NCBI GenBank assembly: GCA_018266105.1
Contig: JAFEBA010000054.1
Span: 13,256 to 77,255 of the forward strand
Direction: 5' to 3'
Length of the DNA: 64,000 nucleotides
From: a bacterium
GTDB lineage: Bacteria; Vulcanimicrobiota; Xenobia; Xenobiales; JADMJV01
The notes beneath the pieces were generated by a model that was not told where the DNA came from, made no database searches, and worked only from the letters and a program-made list of their open reading frames with translations. Of the stretch, positions 41,945 to 52,300 are shown in pieces (position 1 is the stretch's first letter; each line of letters starts with the position of its first letter). Position numbers and translations under genes: made by a program.

Positions 41945-44900
41945 TTACATCTTCTCGCCGAGGGCCTCAATACGCTGTGAAACATCGCGGTAGCGAATAT
42001 CCACCACGAAACACTCCTGATAGGCGTGCATGGCTTCTTTGTAGCGACCCAGGTCCTCCAAGGTTCGCCCCAGGAAGTAGCGCAGGTCCAGTTGCTCCTC
42101 GTCCTGATAGCCTGGAGTTTCCAGAGCAATCTGGAACTGACGCACCGCCAGGTCACTGTAGCCTTGCTGACTGAAGCACAACGCCAGCTGATTGCAGGCC
42201 ATCAGGAAGTTCTTGGGGTCTTTGGCGGCCAAGCCATACTCGATGATGGCCTCCTCCACAAACCCCAATTGCTGGTAGAACTTGCCGAGATTGAGATGCG
42301 AGCTGGCATCCCCCGGACGAAAACCGGTGACGGCCTTGTATTCCCGAATGATCTTGGAAACCAGACCTTTGGAGAAGATCTGACGTGCGATATCGGCGGC
42401 ATCCTCCCAGCGGGACTCCTTGGCGTAGATGATGGCCACTCTGGACAGGGACTCTGGCCTGCCCGGCTCTTTCTCGAGAACCTCGGCGTAGATGGGCCTG
42501 GCTTCTTCGAACTCGCCCTGGTGGAAAAGAACGTCTCCCACCCGCTCCAGGAAAGCTGGATTGTCCTGGGCAATCCGCAGCAACTCGTCCAGAACCGGTC
42601 GAGCTTGCTCCAGCGAACGATATTGAATCAGTTTGTCAGCCAGCTGGAACAGAATCTCGATGCCTTGCTCGGTGCGGTCGTGAGTCAAGGCCTGATCGGC
42701 GGCCCGACGCAGAAACTCGACGCCGCGATCCACTTCTTGCAGCACCAGGTAGCTGTGGGAGATCTCCAGTAGAGTCTGAATGGCTCGGTCCCACTGGTCC
42801 TGTCGCTCCAGAATCGATGCAATGCGCTCGCGAACCCCCAGAGCCATGGTTGGCTTGCCCATGTCGGCCAACTGTTGCTGCAGAGTCTCTAACTGCTCAA
42901 CCCCTTCCAGCACCACTTTGTAACGGAAGAAGCCGTCCACCAGCTTGACGAAGATCGCGTCAGCGCTCTCCTTCTGGGAATGCTGCAGGTAACCCAGCAC
43001 GATTTCGAGATAGGCCGCCTGAGCCTTGGGCCAACCCTCGGTGTCACGAATCACATCAGCGATACGCTCGCGATATTCCAGCGAGATTTCCCACTGCTCG
43101 TTGGCCGCAAAGCTCTCCGCCAGCGTGGTCAATACGCGCAACATTCGGTCTGTGTCGCGTTTTTCGCGACAGTCTTCAGCCAGAGACTCAAGCAGCGTCT
43201 GACCCTGCTCGAGGAAACCGGCCTTCAGGAAGAGCGCCCCCAACTGCTGACGCAACTCCAAATTGAGCGGCTGGAGGTTGACGATCTCCTTGACGCAGTC
43301 CAGCGCTTCGTCCACCTCTCCGCGCTCCAGGTGAATCCCCAGCAGAATGCGGTAGTGCTCGGTAGCCTCCTCGAAACGCAGGTTGCGAATCAGCAGACGG
43401 ATAGCCTGACGCCGGTGATCAATATCCTTGGGGTCCAGCTCCAGGATCTTCTTCAGTACGCGCTGAGCCACTTCAGGAAGATTCTGTTCTAGATAGACCT
43501 TGGCCAGTTGCGCGAACTGCTCCAGAGCCTGGGCTGTCTGCCCTTGCTCGGCCCACAGACTCCCCAGCCGATAACGAGCGTTCAGGTTATGACTGTCAAG
43601 ATCGAGCATTCGCGAGTAAACGTCGGCCGCCGAAGTGGCGTTGCCTTCTCGATGAAAGCGCCCGGCCAACACCAGCATGCCTTCACGGGCACGATCCGAT
43701 TGCCCCTGAGAGGCCAGAGCGTGGCAGAGGTGCAGGCGAATGTCCACATCCGAGGGTTGATAGGCAAGGATTTCCCGGTAGAGGCGCTCGGCTTCAAGAT
43801 GGTTTCCGGCTCGTGAAGCCATGTCGGCCATCGAGAACACCTGACTGCGGGCCTTGCCCAGCTCACCCAGGTCCAGGTAGTTGTGCACCAGCCCATCCAG
43901 GTACTGACTGCGCTCCTCCATATCTTCAGGCATGTGGGCAACCAGTTCACGCACCCGATCGAACTCACCCATGGTCAGGAACTTCTGCACCAGCAGGCGC
44001 AAGAAAGAACGCTTTTCAGGGTCAGCATCGTTGAGCGTAATGATGGACTTCTCGGCCTCGTCGAAGCGGCTTGCGTTCAAATAGGCCTGAATCAAACGCC
44101 GGTGGTAGCGGGGTTTGATCTCGTCAGCTTCACCCAGCCGGCTGACCTCCTGGGCGGCCCGTTCCAGCTCGCCCACACCGATCAAAGCCTCGATCAACTG
44201 GCCCATGAACGAGTTGCGGAGAGGATCCGTGTCGTTCAGACGATAGATCTGATCGGCCGCCTCGCGATACTGATGCGCATTCAGATAGCCGCTGATGACC
44301 TGGCTGATGAGACGTGAGCGACCTTCGTCGTCCTGCGGCAGTCGAGCCACGTCGTGAGCAGCGTCATTCAAACGCCCGGCTTCCAGATAAGCGGTGATCA
44401 GGCGCCGATGAAAGGTGAGCTTGAGGGGATCGTCTTCAGGCAGCCGATGAATCGTGCGCGCAGCCGTCTCCAGATCTCCCTTGCTCAGCGGGATCTCCAG
44501 CAGGCGGGTCACCAGACTGTTGCGCTCGCGTTCGGATCGCGGGATCTGGGGAAGACCCTCAAAGGCTTTCTCCAGGTTGCCGGCGTCCAGGTAGAGCTTC
44601 ACCAGCTCCTTACGCATGGAGAGCAGCTGCTCGTCGTCTTGGGGCAGCTGAGCCATCTCCTGCTCAGCCGTTTCCATCTCACGAGCTTCCAGCAGCTGCT
44701 GCACGAGGCGCCTCTGCAAACCAACCTTTTTAGGATCTTGCTCGGGCAACTGGTGCAGGTGGTGGGCCGCGAACTGGGGCTGGCTGAGGTGCAGATAAGC
44801 ACCGATGGCGGCCCGACGCACGTCCACCTGGCTGGCATCCAGACGCAGGATCATTTCGCAGTTTTGGGCAGCTTCCGCGTGACGCTCAAGAGCCAGCAAG

Positions 44901-46315
44901 CATTCGCCGCGATAAATGAGAGCGCGAAGATCATCCGGGCGCTGAGTGACCAGACGGTCGAGTTCGTGCAGCGCGCCCGCGAAGTCACCACGATCGCGCA
45001 ATCCGACCGCCACCTGATAGGGCAGCTCGGTGGCCTCCGGGAAGATCTGGATCATCTTCTGTTGCAGCTCCAGAGCGGCTTCATCCTTGCCCTGAGAGCG
45101 ATAGATCTTGATGACCTGCTGGAATTCGTCAAGCGCTTCCTTCTTCATGTCGCGCTTAAGGTAGAGGTCACCCAGCATCTCGCGGGCTTCCAGATACTGG
45201 CTATCGATCTCCAGGAGGCGACGCAGGGCCTTCACAGCCTCGTCAGTCATGCCACGTTCCATCTGATACTGGGCCATGGCCAGATAGTGGGGCGGCAACT
45301 CCTGGTTGCGCTGCTGGCGCACCAGGTGTTCGACCAGACGTCCACGGATGTTGACGTTGTTGGGACTGCGCTGAAGAATCGTATTGTAAATGCCAACCAG
45401 CTTTTCGCCGGCCGGGCGATTCTGCGGCTCCAACTGCACGATGGTCTCGTACAGCTGAATCACCTTATCCAGAGCGGTGCCTTCTTTTTCGAACATGTCG
45501 GCCAGGCGGCTGTAGACGCCTACGGCCTTGTCTTTCATGTTCAGCCGAGAGTAGAGTTCACCGAGGCTGTTGAGGGCCTCTTTGTTGCTGCCTTCAACCT
45601 GAACGATGCGCTCATAGGCCCGACAGGCCTCGTTAAACATCTGCTTCTGGACGTAGAGCAGGGCGGCCCGATCAAACCAGGTGATGGTGGCGGCGGGGGG
45701 ACGGCCTTGACGAACAAAGACCTCACCCAGCATTTCGTAGGCCTGAGCCTGGGCTTCCTGAGCGTCTTCCTGGGTGAGACGCAGCACCTCCTGAAACTCA
45801 CCGATGGCCTCTTTGTAGGCCTCTTTGATCATGAAAGCCCGGCCCAGCGCCATATGGGTGTCCCAGATGCCGGGCTTGAGCTCCTGAGACTTCTTTAAAT
45901 ATTGGAGAGCCTGATCGACCTGGTTGTGCTCCAGCCGGAACTCCCCGATCCGCAGATAGATCTCAGGCTTGACGGTCGCCACCAGTTGACGCACGACCTG
46001 GACAGCGTCGGCTCGGCTGTGAGGGCCGAGCTGGACGGTTTCTTCCAGTCGCAAGATGGTCTCATAGCGTTCCATGGCGGACTTTTTGTCGCTGGCCAGG
46101 ACATACAGTTCAGCACAGTCCATGTGCTGATAGATCACAATGTCATAGGCGCCCTTTTGTTGCGCGAACTTGATAATGGCATTGCGAACCTCAAGGTTCT
46201 GAGGATCCTCCTCCACCACTTTCAAGAGCGCCTGGATGGCCTCGTCAAGTCGGCCCTGCTGGGCGAGTTTGCTGGCGTAGGTAAGCCACTGTTGGATGAT
46301 TTGCTGATCAGACAT
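41945..46315 (-). CDS. 1456-residue TPR scaffold protein
   Basis: The 1456-residue protein is almost entirely tetratricopeptide-like repeats (A-x-x-x-Y-x-x-x-L-E-x-x-P-x-N patterns such as GRAFMIKEAYKEAIGEFQEVLR). Central units (about 540-840) are different: 34-35-residue arrays with xLPQDDxxR and xRRLIQAYLxAGRL motifs. No signal peptide or membrane segment is visible, so it is a cytoplasmic superhelix for protein binding. It lies 19 bases downstream of the giant TPR gene. The ATG at 46315 has GGAGA nine bases upstream. Confidence 0.9.
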   Translation of the reverse strand: MSDQQIIQQWLTYASKLAQQGRLDEAIQALLKVVEEDPQNLEVRNAIIKFAQQKGAYDIVIYQHMDCAELYVLASDKKSAMERYETILRLEETVQLGPHSRADAVQVVRQLVATVKPEIYLRIGEFRLEHNQVDQALQYLKKSQELKPGIWDTHMALGRAFMIKEAYKEAIGEFQEVLRLTQEDAQEAQAQAYEMLGEVFVRQGRPPAATITWFDRAALLYVQKQMFNEACRAYERIVQVEGSNKEALNSLGELYSRLNMKDKAVGVYSRLADMFEKEGTALDKVIQLYETIVQLEPQNRPAGEKLVGIYNTILQRSPNNVNIRGRLVEHLVRQQRNQELPPHYLAMAQYQMERGMTDEAVKALRRLLEIDSQYLEAREMLGDLYLKRDMKKEALDEFQQVIKIYRSQGKDEAALELQQKMIQIFPEATELPYQVAVGLRDRGDFAGALHELDRLVTQRPDDLRALIYRGECLLALERHAEAAQNCEMILRLDASQVDVRRAAIGAYLHLSQPQFAAHHLHQLPEQDPKKVGLQRRLVQQLLEAREMETAEQEMAQLPQDDEQLLSMRKELVKLYLDAGNLEKAFEGLPQIPRSERERNSLVTRLLEIPLSKGDLETAARTIHRLPEDDPLKLTFHRRLITAYLEAGRLNDAAHDVARLPQDDEGRSRLISQVISGYLNAHQYREAADQIYRLNDTDPLRNSFMGQLIEALIGVGELERAAQEVSRLGEADEIKPRYHRRLIQAYLNASRFDEAEKSIITLNDADPEKRSFLRLLVQKFLTMGEFDRVRELVAHMPEDMEERSQYLDGLVHNYLDLGELGKARSQVFSMADMASRAGNHLEAERLYREILAYQPSDVDIRLHLCHALASQGQSDRAREGMLVLAGRFHREGNATSAADVYSRMLDLDSHNLNARYRLGSLWAEQGQTAQALEQFAQLAKVYLEQNLPEVAQRVLKKILELDPKDIDHRRQAIRLLIRNLRFEEATEHYRILLGIHLERGEVDEALDCVKEIVNLQPLNLELRQQLGALFLKAGFLEQGQTLLESLAEDCREKRDTDRMLRVLTTLAESFAANEQWEISLEYRERIADVIRDTEGWPKAQAAYLEIVLGYLQHSQKESADAIFVKLVDGFFRYKVVLEGVEQLETLQQQLADMGKPTMALGVRERIASILERQDQWDRAIQTLLEISHSYLVLQEVDRGVEFLRRAADQALTHDRTEQGIEILFQLADKLIQYRSLEQARPVLDELLRIAQDNPAFLERVGDVLFHQGEFEEARPIYAEVLEKEPGRPESLSRVAIIYAKESRWEDAADIARQIFSKGLVSKIIREYKAVTGFRPGDASSHLNLGKFYQQLGFVEEAIIEYGLAAKDPKNFLMACNQLALCFSQQGYSDLAVRQFQIALETPGYQDEEQLDLRYFLGRTLEDLGRYKEAMHAYQECFVVDIRYRDVSQRIEALGEKM

Positions 46316-46334
46316 CTTCTATAATCTCCAGGGC

Positions 46335-49300
46335 TTACTTCTGCGGTCCGCGGTTGACCTTTGGTCCACCGGCGATCTCGTTCTCGATACGACGAATCCA
46401 CTCGCGCACATCCCGATAGGCGATATCCACGGCGTAGCAATCCTTGAGTTCCTGTAGCGCTTCTTGCAGACGGTTGTTCTTGTACTGAAGCATGGCCAGG
46501 TTGTAGCGCAACTCCAGATACTCTTGTTCGGAGAATCCCGGGGTCTCCAGGCCGCGGCGGAACTGACGGATGGCCAGGTCGAGCATGTTGAAGCCGTGCT
46601 TCTCGGCGAAACACTGACCCAACATATTGTAGGACTTGAGTTCGAAAGCCCGGTCGCGGCGGGTCTGCTGGAACTGCTCGATGGCCAGGTCCAGTTCGCC
46701 GAGATGATAGCAGAGTTCGCCGAAGACGAAGCGGGCACGCAGGTCGGCCGGCTCGCTCTCGATTCGCCCTTTGAAGTCTTTCATCACCGAATCCTTGACG
46801 TCAGCGGCCTCGGGGTTGACTTCGCCCAGACGACGGATCACTTCGGCAGCGCTATCGGCCTTGCTCAGACGCAACAAGATACGGATGTACTTGGACATCG
46901 CCTGAGTATTGCCAGGGTCCAGCTCGTAAACGCGATGGAACTCCTGTAAAGCCTGGCCCGGGTCTCCGAGTTTCTCCAGGTAGATTCTGGCCAGCTGATA
47001 GTGGATCTCGGCGCGGCTCTCGTCCAGCTCCAGCACCTTCTGGTAAGAACCGACCGACTCTTCCCAAGATTCGAAGCGAGAGTAAAGCTGAGCCAGGCCC
47101 AACCATTGCTCGGCTGCTTCGGCGGTTTCTCCAGCCATCTCGTAAAAGCGAATCAGGTTCTTACGCAGCTCGGCATTCTCGGGCTGAGCCTCGACCAGCT
47201 TGATGTAGAGGTCGATTGCATTCTGAGGATCTTTTTCCTCGATGTAGTAGGCAGTCAAGGATTCAGACTGCTTCAATGCCTCTTCGATGCGGCCCTGGGT
47301 CAAATAGACGTCGAGCAACATACGCCGCGCGAGATAGTGGCTGGACTGCTCCTGCAGCACCTGCTCAAGCAACTCGGCGGCGGCATTGACATCGCCCACG
47401 CCAAAGTAGTGGCAACCAAGCTGGTAGCGCTGCTCCAGAACTCGCTCTGTCAATCCCAGGCGTTGATAAAGCTCGGTCAGGCTGCGGCGGACGCTCAGGT
47501 CATCCGGAAGCAGTGTGACGATACGCTCGGTAGCCGAAGCGGCCTCTTCCCACTTCTCAGCTTGCCAGTAGCGTTCCACCAATTGACGATAGTGATGCAG
47601 CGCCTCCTCGGTACGACCCTGGCTTTCGTAAACTTGAGCAAGGCGATCCTGGAAGCTGGGGTCATCGCTGATTTCCATTAATCGAGAGAAAGCCTCGATA
47701 GCTTCCTCAACGCTGCCCTTGGTCAGGGCAGCTTCTGCCAGCTGACGCAAGTGATGGGTTGCCAGCCTGGTCTCGCCCTGCGAAGTGCAAAGGTCGACGA
47801 GTTGGCGACGTGCCTGGAAATGGTGGGGATCCAGACTGAGCACGGTCTGCATTCCGTCCAGCGCGTCTTGCAGCTCGCCACGGCTGACGTGCAACTGAGC
47901 CAGTTCCATCAGAGTGATGGCCGCTTCCTCATAGTTGTCGTTCCAGAGCAGCGCCTGAATCAGCCGGTGGTGAAGCCCGACGCTATGGGGATTGCGCTTG
48001 ATAATCTGGCGATATTGCACCACCGCGTCCTCGAGCAGGCCGTAGTTGAGATGCAGGTCAGCCAGGTTGGTTCGCAGCAGCAAATTGTCTGGATTCTCTT
48101 CAATCGAGCGACGGTAGGCACGAATGAGCGAGGCAACGTCAGCTCCCTCATTGCGCTCACGCACTTCGCGGGCTTGCTGGACCTGCTCACCAGAAACCTC
48201 CGATTCCACGGAGAAGTCGCTACGAGGCCGGCCAAAAATGGGCTCAGGAGGCAGAGGCTCGGGCTCGGGCTCGGGCTCTGGCTCTGGCTCTGGCTCAGGC
48301 GCCGGTGGCTCCAGAGCGGGCGGAGGCTCCAGAGTCGCGGCCGGTTCAATGAAGACAGGCGGAGACGACAGCGAAGACTCAGACGACTCAAAGTCAAGCG
48401 GCGGCGGAGGAGCCAGTTCCCCCGAAGGCTCAACCACCGGGGCCGGCTCAGGCTGTCCGAAGCTTAAACTGGGCGGCGGGGGCAGAGGCTCCAGCTCTGA
48501 CTGCAGCGGGGGCAAGTCCAGGGGCGGCAACTCCGCGGGCAGTTCGATCTCCTCCTGCTTGCTACGATTCAGTCGGGCCAGCTTATCAGCGAAAGACTCG
48601 CCACCTCCCGAAGCGGCAGGCGCGGGCGCAGCCTCTTCAGACACGCCACCCTGACGCAAGTTCTGGAAAAAGGCCGAAGGATCGGCACCAAAGGTTGAAC
48701 CCACAGGAGCACCGTGACGCTCCGGCTCGGGTGGAGACAGCTTCAGGGAAGGACGTTCGCCCGACTCATAAGGCTCTGAGGAAACAGCGCTCTCAACCAC
48801 CGGCTCGGTCAGGAGTTCCAATGAAGGCGGTAAGCCCAGTTCAGCCTGGGTTTTGCTGGACGCCTCGAGTGGAGCAGCAAATGGGTCATCCAGAACCGGC
48901 GGGGCCTGAAGACCCTCTCCAGAACCCAAAGAGGGCGGCGCGATCAAAGTTGACGAGAGATCGATCGGCGCACCGGGCTGAACGAAAGAGTCCGAGACAC
49001 GAGCCTCAGCAGCAGGATTGGCAAAGGGCGCGCTCACCTGCAAGGCGGATGGGGCGGCAAACGGATCCAGGCTGGGCGGAGGCTCCAGTGCGGGAGTTGC
49101 TGCGAACGGATCACCCGGAAGCGAGAGGCTGGAAGGGCTCGCAAAGGGGTCGGCTACAGAGGCTGACGACCGGAAAGGATCCGTAGCGGCAGAGTCCAGA
49201 GACGCAGGAGCAGCGAAGGGATCAACGGCGGCGGCCCCAGAGAAGGGATCCTGGGGAGCAACCGGAGTCGATTGAACCGAAAAAGGGGCGGCGGCTTCGA

Positions 49301-52300
49301 GAACCGGCGCTGCCGCAAAAGGATCGACAGCTGCGGCGAACGGATCCGCGGCTGGCGAGCCAAAGGGGTCCGAGGCCTGGGCCGGGGCGGAAGCAAACGG
49401 GTCGGGAGCGGGCGCAAAGGGGTCGAGCGCCGGAGCAGATGCAAACGGGTCAATGACGGGAGAGCCAAACGACTCGCTGGCGGGCGCTCCAAATGGGTCC
49501 TGGAGCGCCGGAGCGGAAGCAAACGGATCGGCAACCGGAGCAGCGAACGAGTCCTGAGCTACGCCCTGAGGCTGGCCAGCAAACGGGTCTGAAACGGGAG
49601 CACCGAACGGGTCGAGGGCTGGGGAGCCGTACGGGTCGCTGACCGGAGCCCCAAACGGGTCCTGGGCAGAGGCCGCGAACGGGTCCTGGGCAGAGGCCGC
49701 GAACGGGTCGGGGGCCGGGGCCGCAAACGGGTCCTGGACAGGGGCCGCAAACGGGTCGGAGGCCGGCGCGGCAAACGGGTCCTGGGCTGCAAACGGATCA
49801 GAGGCTGGCGCCGCAAACGGGTCCTGGGCAGCAAACGGATCGGAGGCTGGCGCTGCAAACGGATCCTGAGCTGCAAACGGGTCGGAGGCTGGCGCCGCGA
49901 ACGGGTCCTGGGCGGGAGCCGCGAACGGGTCCTGGGCGGGAGCGCCAGATGAGTCCTGAGCCGGCGTGCCAAACGGGTCTTGAGCCGGCGTGCCAAACGG
50001 GTCTTGAGCCGGCGTGCCAAACGGGTCTTGAGCCGAAGCACCAAACGGGTCTTGAGCCGAAGCACCAAACGGGTCTTGAGCCGGCGCACCAAATGGGTCG
50101 TGAGCCGGCGCGCCAAACGGGTCTTGAGCCGGCGCACCAAATGGGTCGTGAGCCGGCGCGCCAAACGGGTCGTGAGCCGGCGCGCCAAACGGGTCTTGAG
50201 CCGGCGCACCAAATGGGTCTTGAGCCGGCGCGCCAAACGGGTCTTGAGCCGGAGCACCAAATGGGTCTTGAGCCGGAGCACCAAATGGGTCTTGAGCCGG
50301 CGCGGCAAACGGGTCCTGAGCCGGCGCCGCAAACGGGTCCTGGGCGGGAGCCCCAAACGGGTCCAGAGCCGGGGCGCCAAACGGGTCCTGAGCCGGGGCC
50401 TGAGCCGGGGCCCCAAATGGGTCGCTTGCCCCCGCAAACGGATCGTGAGCGGGTGCACCAAACGGATCTTGGGCTGGAGAACCAAACGGGTCGTGCGCCG
50501 GAGCAGCAAACGGATCCTGAGCCGGCGAGCCGAACGGATCGTTGGCGGGTGCGGCAAACGCATCCTGAGCGGGCGCACCAAAGGGGTCATGAGACGGGGA
50601 ACCAAACGGATCGCTGGACGGGGGTGCGCCGAACGGATCGTGACCCGGGGCAGCGAATGCATCAGCTGCGGGAGCTCCGAACGGGTCTTGAGGGGCCGCG
50701 CCAAACGGGTCGCTGGCTGTGGCAGCAAACGGGTCATTGGCGGGAGCCCCAAATGGGTCACTGGACGGCGCACCAAACGCCTCGTTGGCGGGCGGGCCGA
50801 ATGGATCACCGGGGGAAGCCCCAAACGGGTCGTGAGCCGGCGCACCGAACGGGTCCTGGGCCGGAGCCGCAAACGGGTCGCTTGCCACCGCAAACGGATC
50901 GTGAGCGGGCGCAGCAAACGGATCGGAAGCCGGGGCGGCAAACGGATCGTGAGCGGGCGCCCCGAATGGGTCCGCGGACTGAGCCGCAAACGGGTCACCC
51001 ACGGAGGAAGAAGCGAACGGGTCGCCAGCCTGAGCCGCAAATGGATCCTGAGCGGGAGATCCAAACGGATCCTGGGCCGGAGCCGAGGCAAAGGGGTCCG
51101 CAGCCGGAGCGCTGGCAAACGGATCGTGACCGGGGGGCGCGAAGGAGTCGTGGCCGGCTGGACTGGCGAAAGGGTCACTTCCGGGCGCCGCAAACGGGTC
51201 TGCGGCCTGGGCGGCAAACGGATCGGCAGCCGCACTCGAAGCAAACGGATCATGAGCTGGCGAAGCAAAGGGATCGTGAGAGGCGGTCGCAGCGAAGGGG
51301 TCTGCGGCGGGCGGAGCACTACCAACGGGGTCATTGGCCACAGCGAAAGGATCCTGGGCCGCGAACGGATCACTGGCCACGGCGAACGGATCAGAGCCCT
51401 GAGCAGCAAAGGGATCTACCGGTGCAGCCTGAGCAGCAAAAGGATCATTGCCCGCCGAGAATGGGTCAGCTGATTGTGCCGCAAAAGGATCATTGGCGGC
51501 CGAGAACGGATCGACAGCATTCGCGTTAAAGGGGTCGTTGCCCACGGCGAAGGGATCCGCCTCTGCACCGAACGAGACAGCGGCAACTCCAAATCCAGAA
51601 TCCTGAGAAGCAAACGGATCAGCCGAAGACGGGAAGCCCGCGTCATCCGGCGGAGCACTGAGACGCTCGCCTGAAGGCGGGGCCATCATGGAGCGCACCA
51701 CCGGAACGGGCGGCTCATTGCTGCTCATTCCAACCGATTCTTCAATCGTATCTTCACCACGCTTGGGCCCACCACGCCTCAGCATCGGCTTATCACCGCC
51801 GCCCGCACCGCCAGCACCGGAACGGAACAATCCTTGCTTGGTGGCTCCAGCCCCGCCTAATTGAGGCTTACCCTCTCCCAGCTTGGGCTTGCCTCCACCT
51901 AAAGTCGCCTTGCCCGGCGGAGTCTTGGCTGCACCCGCGCCGGCCGTGCGTCGCAACATCCCGGTTCGGCCACCGCCTCCGCCAGCATCGTCGCGCGCAA
52001 CCAGACCGGAACCAGGCCCTCCGGATTCCCGAGCTCCCGCGGCGGGGGCCTCACTGGCCGAAACTTTCTCGGGTCGAGGCGCAGGCGGCTCGATGGCTTC
52101 GTTTCGAATACCAACCAGCGGGGCCTCTAGATTGGTCAATTCTCGAACGGCGGTGGGATGAGAAGGATCCAATCCCAGCACAATCTGATAGAGCCGGATC
52201 GCGCGATCTTTCTCTTCGATCTCGAAATAGGCCTGAGCCGCCAGCAGATAGTACTTAATCGCGTCCTGAATCAAGGACTGCTGTTGATAGAGCTCACCCA

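Noticed and set aside
44354..45898. 514-codon plus-strand frame inside the TPR gene
   Set aside because: Antisense shadow of TPR coding sequence, with His/Gln/Leu-rich composition typical of such shadows.
49800..50400. Possible CRISPR-like spaced repeats
   Set aside because: The repeats are 24 bases, contiguous and in frame with a protein; there are no unique spacers and no cas genes.
49559..51529. Three long open frames (526, 497 and 616 codons) across the DPF repeat on both strands
   Set aside because: The 24-base period keeps all frames free of stops. Their translations are low-complexity Arg/Pro/Gln or Arg/Leu runs and none has a start signal; the DPF frame links to TPR domains at both ends.
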